Positions 52,501 through 62,100 of a DNA stretch of 64,000 nucleotides are shown in pieces (positions within the stretch are counted from its first letter, which is position 1; each line of letters opens with the position of its first letter). The notes under the pieces were generated by a model. That model worked only from the letters and a program-made list of their open reading frames with translations, was not told where the DNA came from and did no database searches. Both the position numbers and the translations under genes were made by a program. The stretch is from contig NZ_JAKZKV010000004.1 of NCBI RefSeq assembly GCF_022808675.1, forward strand, positions 248,001 to 312,000. Reading direction: 5' to 3'. Source of the DNA: Parabacteroides sp. FAFU027 (GTDB lineage: Bacteria; Bacteroidota; Bacteroidia; Bacteroidales; UBA7332).

Positions 52501-53424
52501 ATCAGTTGCGAAAGTCAGGAAAATGAGGGTTCCACCTTTAGGCTTGTAATACCATTTAAAGAGATGGTTGAGGATGAGACTTCTGCCAAAGGAATAATAT
52601 CCAAATCACTACCTTATGTAATACCGGAAAAGGGATCTCAGATCCAAATGCAACAGGAAGAGTTGCCTAAACGGGAAATGCGTATTTTAATTGTTGAGGA
52701 CAACGATGATCTACGTAACTTTATGAGATATCCGCTTCAGACCGAATTTGAGGTCTTGTTGGCCGAAGATGGCGTAGAGGCCTGGGAGATGATTCAAAAA
52801 GAGATGCCTGATCTGGTTGTTTCGGATGTGATGATGCCCAATATGGATGGATTTGAGCTTTGCCGGTTAATGAAATCGACTTACGAAACATCACATATTC
52901 CCCTTATTATGCTTACCGCACTTTCCGGAAAAGCTGAGCAGTTGCATGGATTGGGTCTTGGAGCAGATGACTATCTGACTAAGCCTTTTGATATGACTTT
53001 GCTGGTTCAGCGGATAAAAACGATTATTCGTAACCGGGCTGCAGTAAAAGAAAAGGCGCTAAAACTGATTAAAGTCCCGACTAGCAATAATGACCAGATT
53101 CTGACAAATGAGCTAAACGATAAGTTTCTCAAGAAAATGTCGGAAGTGGTACGGGCAAATATTTCAAATTCAGAGTTTGGGAAAGATGATTTTGCTGCGG
53201 CTATGAATGTAAGTTCGTCATTACTTTATAAAAAGGTAAAGGCGCTTACCGACCAGTCTCCTACTGATTTCATAAAAGTAGTACGGTTGGATTATGCGCA
53301 GGAATTGCTACAGAGCAGAAAATACAGTGTTACAGAAGTCAGTGAACTCTGTGGGTTTTCTTCCATCGGATATTTCAGCACCGTGTTTAAAAAGCATTTT
53401 GGGAAATCTCCGACAGAGATCTAA
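49555..53424 (+). CDS. Hybrid two-component system sensor/regulator (HTCS2)
   Basis: A 1289-residue HTCS. Signal peptide (1-19), Reg_prop beta-propeller blades (about 25-640, for example GNIWMATDNGISRRE and GRIWAGTYSSGIYV), a Y_Y_Y domain (about 660-735), a transmembrane helix (about 745-768), HisKA with His789 in NTAHDIRTSLTLIKAP, HATPase (NLISNAIKYSHPD, GSGIGLLLV), a receiver domain with Asp1091 in LVVSDVMMPNMDG, and an AraC-type helix-turn-helix (about 1185-1285, SVTEVSELCGFSSIGYFSTV). The residue after the phospho-histidine is Asp rather than the Glu seen in HTCS1. It lies just upstream of, and on the same strand as, two secreted binding proteins, GH43, SusC and SusD, which it probably controls. 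Confidence 0.95.
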   Translation: MKNTLLALFLFLLSFSTYSSNAKFYSINSLYGISMREVASVCKDKNGFIWASSKTGVLRLAGDDYRIYQLPYENADIVSVRLVYSKLGLLAYTNNGQLFRYNAIEDRFNLMVSMPKVLNNRFLGVNSVEIDDDGSYWMATTFGLYRYRKGHLTLIKNTDETYFTTKYDANQLFVAKSTGIGLLNIHSMKRKWLFRNNAQSGLHVSKFFYDKKAKRLWIGTYSKGLFFYDLGKHTLLKVQITSFPKQPILAIEANSDSTILVGIDGQGIWELNRAGTKVLNIYKEDVDDPSSLRGNGVYDIFSDQNKRVWICTYSGGVSFFDQTSPLVEQLTHRINNPNSLGNNNVNKIIQDKRGNIWMATDNGISRREAGTGRWQTFYQNKQEQARAFLSLCEDDKGRIWAGTYSSGIYVLDEQTGREVAHYSEDTPGSTLESNFVLDIFKDSQGDLWIGGIRGKIICYLSKENKFRTFTQQPINAFAELSSNQMLLACSYGLCLLDKKSGEIKTLLDGYMVQDLMTLNNDVWICTSGDGLVRFNLKTHKTQKITTTLGLPSNYVNSIMSADGYLWLGTERGLCRLNPNNMGVLTYNSVFSLSRVSYNRNSHCRLRDGQLVWGTSMGAVRFSPEALTGIKSQGAIFFQDLSLAGRSIRGSLSTPLDSLQELSLNYNQNTLNLELLSIGNIFGAKYSWKLEGLDNEWSQPSGNHFINYSNIPSGDYQLKIKLYDSSLSKVIAERTLNLTIVPPFWKTWWFRLFLFLLTVGIIYFILNYYIERLKQQHTEEKVRFFTNTAHDIRTSLTLIKAPIEELTKELNLSDVGRHYLSLATEQARRLSTVVTQLMDFQKVDIGKEQLSLRMVDVVKLVEHRSMMFESCAKSKNIDLQFDSDQECYQSAIDESMMEKIIDNLISNAIKYSHPDSRVQISLRCNPDIWTLEVQDHGIGISKKAQRQLFREFYRGENAINSKIVGSGIGLLLVKNYVALHGGDISCESQENEGSTFRLVIPFKEMVEDETSAKGIISKSLPYVIPEKGSQIQMQQEELPKREMRILIVEDNDDLRNFMRYPLQTEFEVLLAEDGVEAWEMIQKEMPDLVVSDVMMPNMDGFELCRLMKSTYETSHIPLIMLTALSGKAEQLHGLGLGADDYLTKPFDMTLLVQRIKTIIRNRAAVKEKALKLIKVPTSNNDQILTNELNDKFLKKMSEVVRANISNSEFGKDDFAAAMNVSSSLLYKKVKALTDQSPTDFIKVVRLDYAQELLQSRKYSVTEVSELCGFSSIGYFSTVFKKHFGKSPTEI

Positions 53425-53790
53425 TTTTATATTTCAGATCAATAGTGTCATTCAAATACAAATGAGAGCCGATTTTCGTAATTGGCTCTCATTTTTTGTA
53501 TATAGATTTTGCATTTTAGCCGATATGTTTAAAATTGAAAACTGAATATCTAAAAACGAAAGTTTTAGAGGAGGTGTTTTGCCTATGTTTGTAACGGTCA
53601 TTGAATTAATGAATTATGAGGCGGTGCTGATGTTGTGTTGTAAAGATTGGCCTATAATTTATTCATAAAGGTATATCTGTTTTATTTCCCGGAAAATTCA
53701 TCATAAACAAATTAATGTGATGGTTGCTACTACAGATACAATCAGGCTTTTTGTTAATTCCAATTATAAACAAATTTAAAACCGTGATTT
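53425..53790. other. Intergenic leader, AT-rich
   Basis: Contains the HTCS2 terminator at the left end. The remaining about 290 bp is an AT-rich leader of the next gene, with no further feature recognised. Confidence 0.5.
53461..53497 (+). terminator. Terminator of HTCS2
   Basis: AATGAGAGCC and GGCTCTCATT form a perfect 10-bp stem with a 13-nt loop and a six-T tail, 37 bp past the stop codon. Confidence 0.85.
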
Positions 53791-54711
53791 ATGAAGAAAA
53801 TTACACTTTTGACAGCTGCCCTTTTAGTCGGCTTAACTGCTTTTGCAGAAACTAAAATTACGTACAGTTTTGACAATGATGTGGCCGGTACTACCGCAAT
53901 TACACCGCCGGCAGCGAATACATCAATTCTGACAGCCAATGGAGGAACTGCTGGTGTTGTATCGTATGCAGGTAATGATATGACCAGTAATTGTTTGAAA
54001 ATGTACACCGGCGGTGTAAAGAATCTTACCGGAGTATTGAACCTTAATTCGTTTCCTTCAAATGCAACAGATTATTCTGTTATCTGGAAAGAATATCTTT
54101 CGGTAGCTTCAGAGGCAAAGTTTGGCGTATTATTAAGAGGGAATAATCCAAGTCAGGATGCAAATACAGGTTACGCTCCGGGGATAATGGAGGGGTATTA
54201 TGTCATGGCATATATTAATTCGCAATTACAACTGGCCGGACGAATTTACAAAACCAGTGCTGCGGCAGGTTTAACACGTCTTGATCCTTGGAATTCCAGT
54301 GTTTATACTATCAGTTCGATTGGGACTCCAACCTGGCTGAAGGCTACAGTTTCAGGAGTTAGTCCGGTTACGATTAGTATCGCCTGTTCAACTGACAGTG
54401 TGGCATGGAATACCTTACTATCTTTTAACGATGCAAGTGCAACTCCTTATACATCTGGTTCTACTCAACTGGTGTGGGGAATTGCCGCACAAACAAATGA
54501 CTATCGCCTGGATAATATAACTTATTATAGTAGTTCTGTGCCAACAGGAGTTGAAGCTACAAAAACATCTCCTGTAGTTGTGTCAGAAGAATATTATACG
54601 CTGACTGGAGAGAAAATAAGCCATTCGTTAAACGATTTGAGAGGTTTGTACATTCTTAGACAACATTTGTCTGACGGGACAGTTCAATCCTCGAAAGTCT
54701 TGTTGAAATAA
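53791..54711 (+). CDS. Secreted single-domain beta-sandwich protein
   Basis: A 306-residue protein with a signal peptide (1-19, AFA-E). The mature part from about 22 to 250 is one beta-rich domain (ITYSFDNDVAGTTAITPPAA near its start, GILLRGNNPSQD-like middle FGVLLRGNNPSQDANTGYAP, end YRLDNITYYSS), resembling concanavalin/LamG-like or CBM66-like sugar-binding folds. The C-terminal about 50 residues (EYYTLTGEKISHSLNDLRGLYILRQ, ending SSKVLLK) look like a T9SS sorting domain. It is the first gene after HTCS2 and likely binds the glycan that GH43 and SusC/D process. No catalytic motif is seen. The exact family is uncertain. Confidence 0.7.
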   Translation: MKKITLLTAALLVGLTAFAETKITYSFDNDVAGTTAITPPAANTSILTANGGTAGVVSYAGNDMTSNCLKMYTGGVKNLTGVLNLNSFPSNATDYSVIWKEYLSVASEAKFGVLLRGNNPSQDANTGYAPGIMEGYYVMAYINSQLQLAGRIYKTSAAAGLTRLDPWNSSVYTISSIGTPTWLKATVSGVSPVTISIACSTDSVAWNTLLSFNDASATPYTSGSTQLVWGIAAQTNDYRLDNITYYSSSVPTGVEATKTSPVVVSEEYYTLTGEKISHSLNDLRGLYILRQHLSDGTVQSSKVLLK

Positions 54712-54760
54712 GTTTGTGATTTGTGGTTAACTATTACAGGGAAGGCAAGCTCTGTAGTTT

Positions 54761-54811
54761 AAGCAGGAGTTTTGATGACGAGGAAAAGGTCTGGAACTCC
54801 TGCTTTTTTTT
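54761..54811 (+). terminator. Terminator of the beta-sandwich protein gene
   Basis: AGCAGGAGTT (54762-54771) and AACTCCTGCT (54794-54803) form a 10-bp stem with a 22-nt loop, then a T-run. Confidence 0.82.
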
Positions 54812-55052
54812 AAGTCTGTTCCAAATCAATGCTGTCGAATATTAATAGATATATGAGGAAATTAAGTGTGTATTTTCAATCTATTTTGATCATATAAGTG
54901 TCTGAAATCATCATTATATCTAAAATCAAAAAGCAAATACTCAATATCAAAAAAGAAATAACAGTGTTGTTGATACTTTTGTACTTCATGATTCCGATAT
55001 ATGATCGGGAAGTATGAAAATTGTTTTTGTATTAACTTTAAATTATTTGTTT

Positions 55053-56027
55053 ATGAAAATTCTACTCAGTAAAAGTATTCTTCCATTATTGGGAGGTGTT
55101 TTGTTTTGTAATGTAATGGTGGCACAAAAGGTGGATTTGAAAAATTCCGGTGCAAGTTTGAAATCTCAAGCAGTGGAAGCTCAAATTTTCTACTCTGTAT
55201 CTACTCCGCCAGTCATTGATGGTATTATTGATAATAAAGACAGCTGGTCGGCAAATCAATGGAAAGATCAAACATCAGTAAAAGGAACAGCAAGTGGTTC
55301 AACATCAAAATTTCAGCTAGCCAAAGATGCGCAGAACATATATCTGGCTGTTCAGGTAGTTGATAATACACCTCATTCTGAATTTTCAATAGCGAATTCA
55401 TATGAAAGAGATTGCGTTGAAACCTTTTTTGCTATGGATCCAACAAGCACCTCCTATGCATCTGGTGTTTGGCAGGTAAGAATACAACGGGATGGGAATC
55501 AGCTGACAGGCCGGTCTAGCGGGCAGTGGTCACTCGATTCTACCTCAATGGCAGATAATGGATTTGAATTTAAAACGGTATCAACATCAGAGGGATATGT
55601 TCTTGAAGCTAAGTTTCCGATTTCAATGCTTCAGCAAGATGCTACTTTTGATGGGGCAAATTTGAAATTTGATATTCAAACAGCAGATAATACCACTGGT
55701 GAAGCAGGGGGAAGAACATGTCAGTTGTTCTGGCAAGATAACAGTGATACTCAATATAATGATCCAACAAAATTTACTGATATTCAGTTTTCAAGTCAAA
55801 CAGCCCCAATGTCTGTGAAAAGTATTTTTGAGAAACAGGGATCTGCTTTTGTTGATAATGGTGCTATTCAATTAGTGAATGTTGATGGAGTAGTTGAAGT
55901 GCTCAATATTAATGGCATCTTAGTTAAAAAAGTGAATGTAAATGGAGGACAAACATCTATTTCTGGCTTGGCTAAAGGGGTGTATATTGTAAAAGGCAAT
56001 AATTTGTTAACTAAGATTGTTCTATAA
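55053..56027 (+). CDS. Secreted CBM9-like sugar-binding protein with T9SS tail
   Basis: A 324-residue protein. ATG 55053 is chosen because it gives a standard signal peptide (MKILLSKSILPLLGGVLFCN, ending VMVAQ); an in-frame ATG 39 bp upstream (55014) would lengthen it. Residues about 45-245 form a CBM9-type beta-sandwich: VSTPPVIDGIIDNKDSW, then NIYLAVQVVDNTPH, VETFFAMDPT and GYVLEAKFPISML, typical of domains that bind reducing ends or xylan-type chains. The C-terminal about 70 residues (VLNINGILVKKVNVN, GLAKGVYIVKGNN) are a T9SS sorting domain. It lies between another binding protein and GH43 in the HTCS2 cluster. A -7-like box, TACTTTTG (54974-54981), lies 72 bp upstream. Confidence 0.8.
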   Translation: MKILLSKSILPLLGGVLFCNVMVAQKVDLKNSGASLKSQAVEAQIFYSVSTPPVIDGIIDNKDSWSANQWKDQTSVKGTASGSTSKFQLAKDAQNIYLAVQVVDNTPHSEFSIANSYERDCVETFFAMDPTSTSYASGVWQVRIQRDGNQLTGRSSGQWSLDSTSMADNGFEFKTVSTSEGYVLEAKFPISMLQQDATFDGANLKFDIQTADNTTGEAGGRTCQLFWQDNSDTQYNDPTKFTDIQFSSQTAPMSVKSIFEKQGSAFVDNGAIQLVNVDGVVEVLNINGILVKKVNVNGGQTSISGLAKGVYIVKGNNLLTKIVL

Positions 56028-56610
56028 ACCACGGTTTTAAGAGAGATCAAAGTAAAAGAATATATGTGAGGGTATCCAAGTTGGGTATCCTCATTTTATT
56101 TGAGCACATCTACAGATTGAATTTCAAATATTCAATTCTCAGCGCTTTCATTTTCCTTTTGGAATGCCCTCATATTCTACTTTATTCAAATTATAGAATA
56201 TGCTAGGTATATGTTATTCTGATTTTGTTAAGTGTCTGTATTTTAGATGTCTATATGCTGTATGTGTTGTTTGTTATATCTGAAACTGGAAAACAAATGG
56301 CTGATTTTTGAAAATGAGAATTAGCCACTGGTCTATCTTCGCATTAAGTATTTGAAAATACAAATGAGTCAATGGTATAAAATCTGTACATGAGAATTAT
56401 AGCATAAATAGGTATGACAATAATAGAGTTTAAGGTAACCAAGATTGGTAAATTGTGGTAAGAATAGGATTGGAGTGAAAATCACTCCAATCTGTATTCT
56501 TTATTGAAGTCTTATTTAATAATCTGTGCCATATCTCATTTGCAAAATTAAATCTCCAGAGATATTCATTACTCCACTCCGTGCAAACTATTTAAATTAT
56601 ATTATACACG
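56028..56610. other. Intergenic region before GH43
   Basis: Holds a terminator (56067-56100), a perfect 10-bp hairpin GATTGGAGTG/CACTCCAATC with 5-nt loop (56468-56492), and otherwise AT-rich DNA. No gene is seen. Confidence 0.5.
56067..56100 (+). terminator. Terminator of the CBM9-like gene
   Basis: TGAGGGTATCC and GGGTATCCTCA (G-U pairs allowed) with a 5-nt loop, followed by TTTTATTT, 40 bp past the stop. Confidence 0.7.
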
Positions 56611-58608
56611 ATGAGAAAACTATTTGCGGCAGTTTTAGTTGGAATGAACTGCTTCTTTTTTCCACTATCAGGATTTGGACAAACCCCATCTTTTAACACA
56701 TTTATGAATCCGGTGATTCCCGGTGATCATTCTGATTGTACTCTGAGTCAGATTGGAAGTCATTTCTATACAACGGGATCATCATTTAATCCAACCCCAG
56801 TTATTTATCATTCTACCGATTTGGTTCACTGGGAGGCGATTGCTCAACCAGTTTCTGCAGATTGGGCTTTATACGGAGATGCTCCAAGTGGCGGTTGCTG
56901 GGGTGGCCAGATCGTTTACTACAATAATAAATACTGGGATTTCTTTTCCAGAGCCAATACCATGTATTTTGTAACAGCCAATAAACCTGAAGGACCATGG
57001 AGTATGCCGATTAAAGTGAATAATCCGTCACAGCTTCCTTACGGTCTTGGATATGACAATTCAATCTTTATTGACGAAGATGGGAAGTGGTATATGATTG
57101 TAAAAAACGGACAGTCCAATAATGGCATTGTTGAATTGGATAAAACCGGACAACCGACAGGTGTTGTATATGACCTGACCTGGTTAAATCCCGGAACAGA
57201 TATGCATCCTTTTAGTTGGGCGGAAGGTCCGGTGATGTGGAAACATAACGGTTACTATTATTATGCTTTTGCACGGGATGTGTCCGGAGGGCAGAAGGTG
57301 ATGAGAAGTAAAACCCTGACTGCTGATAAATCGGCCTGGACATCGCCAGTCGATTTATTCAATGAAAAAGACCCTAACAAACCGGGTTCAATTTTCTTTG
57401 GCCCCAATCATGCATCAGGTGCAGTACATCTGAATGATGGTACAAGTTGGCTGATGCACCCGGTCTGGGCGCGCGCCAATAATAATGAATGGTATGGTCA
57501 GGGACGTCAGGGATTGGTTAATGAGGTAAAATATGGAACGGATGGCTCTGTATTGGCTGATTATCCGGTGAATCAGGTGAAAAGAGCCCCCCAATTGCCT
57601 TCAAGCGGTATTTCATGGATGGTTCCGAAGTCAGACTTTTTTAATTCTCAGAAACTCAATCCTGAATGGTCATTCCTTGGACAGACTCCCTCGTCACTCT
57701 ACTCGCTTTCTGCAAGACCAGGTTGGTTAAGACTAAATCCTAAAAGTGCAACCAAAGCCAATACTGTGATAAAAACTGATCCGGAGCACAACTACTCACT
57801 GATCACACGGGTAGAGTTTAAACCAGACTCCGCAACCGATGAAGCCGGTCTGAGATTGATGAACGGATTGGAAAATCTGGCTGTGAAACTCTATTCCGCA
57901 AGAAACGGTAAAGGTCAACCGGTTATATGCTTCAGCTACGACAAGACTTTGTATCAAACAGTAAATACGGCCGGTAATAAGGCGGTTTGGCTGAAACTGA
58001 TCCGGGTAAATCACGAGATGAGTGGGTATTACAGCCTGGACGGAGTAAACTGGCTTCCTGTTGGTGAAAAAATAGACGTGTCCGTTCTTGATCGCTTCAC
58101 GAAAGATTATAACGGCTGGTGTGCAAACAGACAAGGATTGTATGTGCAGGGAAATAAGTCAGCCGATTTTGACTTGTATCTCTATCGCGATGCCTACACT
58201 CCGATTCTGGCAGAGTGTCCGGCGAATCAGTTTGGGACAGGGAAAAGTGCTGTTGTAGATGGTGTTTCTTTGTTGGGTGACATTCATAATAATGATTGGG
58301 CATTGTATGCCGGAGTTGAGTTTGGCAGTCCGGACTATAAAAAAACAACAGGTCAGGTTTCCTTTACTGCATATTGTGATACCCAAGGAGGTGTTGTGGA
58401 AGTGTGGCTCGATTCCATTGAAACCGGAAAGAAAATTGCAACCTGTAGGATTGGAAATACCGGCAGTTTATCCAAGGCAAATAGGTTTACGGTAAAAACA
58501 GCTCCGACTATCGGACGTCACGATGTTTATCTGAAATTTGTGGGAGAAGAAGGCCTGAAATTATTTGCCTTGAAGGAATTTGTCTTTACCGCAAAGTCTG
58601 TAAAATAG
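56611..58608 (+). CDS. GH43 glycosidase (xylosidase/arabinofuranosidase type) with C-terminal binding domains
   Basis: A 665-residue secreted enzyme, signal peptide 1-24. The GH43 propeller (about 30-330) has catalytic Asp42 in IPGDHSDCTL, Asp149 in GYDNSIFIDEDG and Glu205 in SWAEGPVMW. A concanavalin-like GH43 C-terminal domain (about 345-530, DPEHNYSLITRVEFKPDSATDEAGLRL) and a CBM6-like module (about 560-665, YAGVEFGSPDYKKTTGQVSF) follow. This layout is common in beta-xylosidases and alpha-L-arabinofuranosidases. The usual Pro before the catalytic base (GDHPD) is Ser here. No T9SS tail is evident. In the HTCS2 cluster it is the only catalytic gene within the window. Confidence 0.88.
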   Translation: MRKLFAAVLVGMNCFFFPLSGFGQTPSFNTFMNPVIPGDHSDCTLSQIGSHFYTTGSSFNPTPVIYHSTDLVHWEAIAQPVSADWALYGDAPSGGCWGGQIVYYNNKYWDFFSRANTMYFVTANKPEGPWSMPIKVNNPSQLPYGLGYDNSIFIDEDGKWYMIVKNGQSNNGIVELDKTGQPTGVVYDLTWLNPGTDMHPFSWAEGPVMWKHNGYYYYAFARDVSGGQKVMRSKTLTADKSAWTSPVDLFNEKDPNKPGSIFFGPNHASGAVHLNDGTSWLMHPVWARANNNEWYGQGRQGLVNEVKYGTDGSVLADYPVNQVKRAPQLPSSGISWMVPKSDFFNSQKLNPEWSFLGQTPSSLYSLSARPGWLRLNPKSATKANTVIKTDPEHNYSLITRVEFKPDSATDEAGLRLMNGLENLAVKLYSARNGKGQPVICFSYDKTLYQTVNTAGNKAVWLKLIRVNHEMSGYYSLDGVNWLPVGEKIDVSVLDRFTKDYNGWCANRQGLYVQGNKSADFDLYLYRDAYTPILAECPANQFGTGKSAVVDGVSLLGDIHNNDWALYAGVEFGSPDYKKTTGQVSFTAYCDTQGGVVEVWLDSIETGKKIATCRIGNTGSLSKANRFTVKTAPTIGRHDVYLKFVGEEGLKLFALKEFVFTAKSVK

Positions 58609-59143
58609 GTCTGCTGGCAGGTGTTTTTTATAGATGTCTTGGGGTGCCGATGTAAATTGCTGGTTTAAGATGGTTCTGGTTATTAGTGTATTAGCTGGGC
58701 TGATATAGTGTGCTTTGTTTAATATCCACAATTAGAAATGGAATATCCATTTTCAGAAATGGAAAAATGAAGGACGAGTTAACTTCACAATCTCAACAGG
58801 GGATTTTACTATATGGATCCCCTGTTTTAACCTGAAAAACAGAACTTAAATCTTACTAGGTACAGAATCCGATAGATTAAAAACAGACACAGGAAGAGAC
58901 AAAAGGCGAGAAATTTGAATTTTCGGTTCCGGAGACCAATAGCTCAACTGTTTAGCAGAGGGATCTGGTTACTATATTGTTAATCTTAAAAATCATGTTA
59001 TGGGCATTGTGAAAGACGATAGTTGAAATATTTAATACAAAGAGGAATTAGCAGAAATCAGAGTTATATATTGATTGCTGATTGAATTTTTTTATTTGGT
59101 GCTAATTGATACAAATCAAATTAATATGTTAATCAAAAATATA
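58609..59143. promoter_or_regulatory. Leader of the SusC/SusD operon
   Basis: Contains the palindrome AAATGGA-ATA-TCCATTT (58736-58752), a nearby third AAATGGA (about 58757), the GH43 terminator (58795-58828) and about 300 bp of AT-rich leader. No exact TAnnTTTG box was found close to the start. Confidence 0.45.
58795..58828 (+). terminator. Terminator of the GH43 gene
   Basis: AACAGGGGAT and ATCCCCTGTT form a perfect 10-bp stem with a 12-nt loop and a TT tail, about 190 bp past the stop. Confidence 0.72.
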
Positions 59144-62100
59144 ATGGAAAAAATATACGGGATTCTTTCAAAAGAGTTTCATATTTCAACAAAAAAGAGA
59201 TTGAGACAAACAAGTATATTGCTTTTGTCATTGCTTTTTTTTAGCACAACGCTTATGGCTCAGACAAAGCGTGTGATAAAAGGGCGTGTTCTTGATGAAA
59301 AGAAAGAACCTTTGATTGGAGCAACTGTATTAGTTAAAGGACTCAAGAATGTAGGAACTGTTACTGATTTAAATGGTCAGTTTGTCTTAAGTGTACCATC
59401 TGATAAGCAAACCCTTGTAGTTTCATTTGTTAGTTACAAGACTCTTGAAGTTAATGTGGCAGGGAAAAACTCTGTAACGGTTCTGTTGAGTAGTAATACG
59501 CATCAGATGGATGAGCTTGTCGTAGTTGGTTATGGCCAACAGAAGAAAGAGAGTGTTGTAGCAGCGATAACACAAACTAAAGGGGAAGTACTCGAAAGAG
59601 CCGGAGGGGTTTCAAATATCGGATCTGCTTTGACCGGTAACTTGCCTGGTGTTATTACGGTCGCAACGAGTGGCGCACCTGGTGGTGAAGATCCCAAAAT
59701 TTTTATTCGCGGTCAAAGTACCTGGAATAATTCAGATCCACTGGTTTTGGTTGACGGAATTGAACGTCCGATGAATAGTGTGGATATTAGCTCTGTAGCT
59801 AGCATCTCAGTTTTAAAAGATGCATCTGCAACAGCTGTATTTGGTGTTAAGGGTGCAAATGGGGTAATTCTGATTACCACAAAACGAGGAAAAGAAGGTA
59901 AGGCTGATATTCGTGTTGCTGTTAATACGACCTTGAAAGTCCCTTCTCGTTTAGCCACAAAGTATGATTCTTATGATGCGTTGCGTATTCGTAATATGGC
60001 TATTGAGCGTGAATTGGGTCTTTATTCAACGTCATGGGATAAATACACCCCATACTCTGAGTTGAATAAATATAGAAATCCAAGCAGTCAGGCTGAAGCT
60101 GAACGTTACCCTAATGTTGATTGGGCAGACGAATTAGTTAACAAATCCGCTATGTCGCATAATGCGAATATTAATATTTCAGGCGGTACCTCTTCTGTAA
60201 GATATTTCACGTCAATTGACTATTTGAATGAAGGTGATATTTTGAAAAAAATTGATGCCGGAAAATCATATGATCCCGGATATGGCTATCAAAGACTTAA
60301 TGTTCGAAGCAATTTAGATTTTGATCTGACTAAAACCACTTTATTGTCTGTAAACTTGTCTGGTTCTTATGGTGTAAAACAGGATACTTATAATCAGGAT
60401 GCATGGGAGTATCGTATCTGGCAAAGTATTTATAGTTCTGCTCCGGATATTTATTACCCTCATTATTCTGATGGTACATGGGGATATTATCCTCCGGATC
60501 CTGTATCCACTATTAACTCTGCTTTAACATTGGCTAATAATGGAGTCAGGAAAACTACCAATAAACGTATAAATACTGACTTTTCATTAAGACAAGATCT
60601 TAGTATGATTACCAAAGGTTTATCTGCTAAGGCATTGATCTCTCTTGATAACTCATTTCAGTCTGTAGGAGGTATTTACGACAATGGTAATGTGCAGCAA
60701 ACATATATAGATCCTGTTACGGGAGAGGTAAAGCATAGTAACTATTTGGGCACTAACCAATTTGATTGGCTTCCAACTCGTTGGAGTGCAAATACTGATG
60801 CAGCAAATTATGGCGCAACTTACCGGAAGATGTTCTACCAGGCTCAGTTGGATTATGCCCGCAAATTTGGGAAACATGAAGTTTCGGGTTTAGGTTTGTT
60901 TAGCCGTGACCAAAGTGCAGGTGGTAGTGTATTTCCTAGTTATCGTGAAGACTGGGTAAGTCGTTTAACCTATAATTATGCGGGTAAATATTTTGCCGAA
61001 TTTAATGGTGCATATAACGGTTCTGAAAAGTTTGGCCCCAACTATCGTTTTGCCTTTTTCCCTTCTACTGCTTTCGGATGGATGCTTAGTGAGGAGAAAT
61101 TAGTGAAAAAACTTAATATCCTTGATATGTTGAAGGTGAGAGCTTCCTGGGGACAGGTAGGAGACGATAATATTTCCAACCGTTTTTTGTATGTGAACGA
61201 ATGGTCTTATGGAGGCAATTCTCCTTTGGGGGCTCAGGCTGGGACTATGAGTCCATATACATGGTGGACTTTGAAAAAACTCGGAAACCCGGATATACAC
61301 TGGGAGAAAGTGACAAAAACCAACGTGGGTATTGATTATGCTTTCTTAAAAGGTCTTTTTGCCGGTAGTGTTGAGTTTTTCAATGATCATCGTACGGATA
61401 TTTTATTGGATGGTTCTCAACGAGCAATTCCTGGCTATTTCGGTGGTAATCCAGCGACTGCCAATCTGGGAGAGGTACGTGTAAAAGGATATGAGTTAAG
61501 CCTGAGACTTAATAAAAAACTAAATAAAGATTTTCGGGTTTGGGGTGAATTTAGTATGACTCATGCTAAAGATAAAGTACTTTTTGCAGATGATCCTCAG
61601 TTAAAAGATGATTATCAAAAAAGAGCTGGAAAGCAGATTGGACAATCTTATTCATACATAAGCAGTGGTTATTATAATACCTGGGATCAGGTGTACGGTA
61701 GCACCCAATTAAAAACTTATGATAAAGAAAAGTTGCCCGGTAACTTGAATATGGTTGATTATAATGCTGATGGAGTTGTTGATGATAAAGACAATGTTCC
61801 TTACGGCTATCCTGAACGGCCACAAAATACCTATAATGCTACTATTGGTGTAGAATGGAAGCATTTCAGCGCTTTTGTTCAGTTTTATGGGGTGAATAAT
61901 TGTAACCGCTATTTATCATTAGGAAGTTTCTCTGCCCATTTAGACAGGGTGTATCATCAGGGTTCTTATTGGACGAAGGATGATACAAATGCAGATGTAC
62001 CTATGCCACGTTGGAATTCCCATATGGATTATTCGGGTACAAATTATTTGTATGATGGTTCATACGTGCGTTTAAAAAATGCTGAGATTGCCTATACCTT

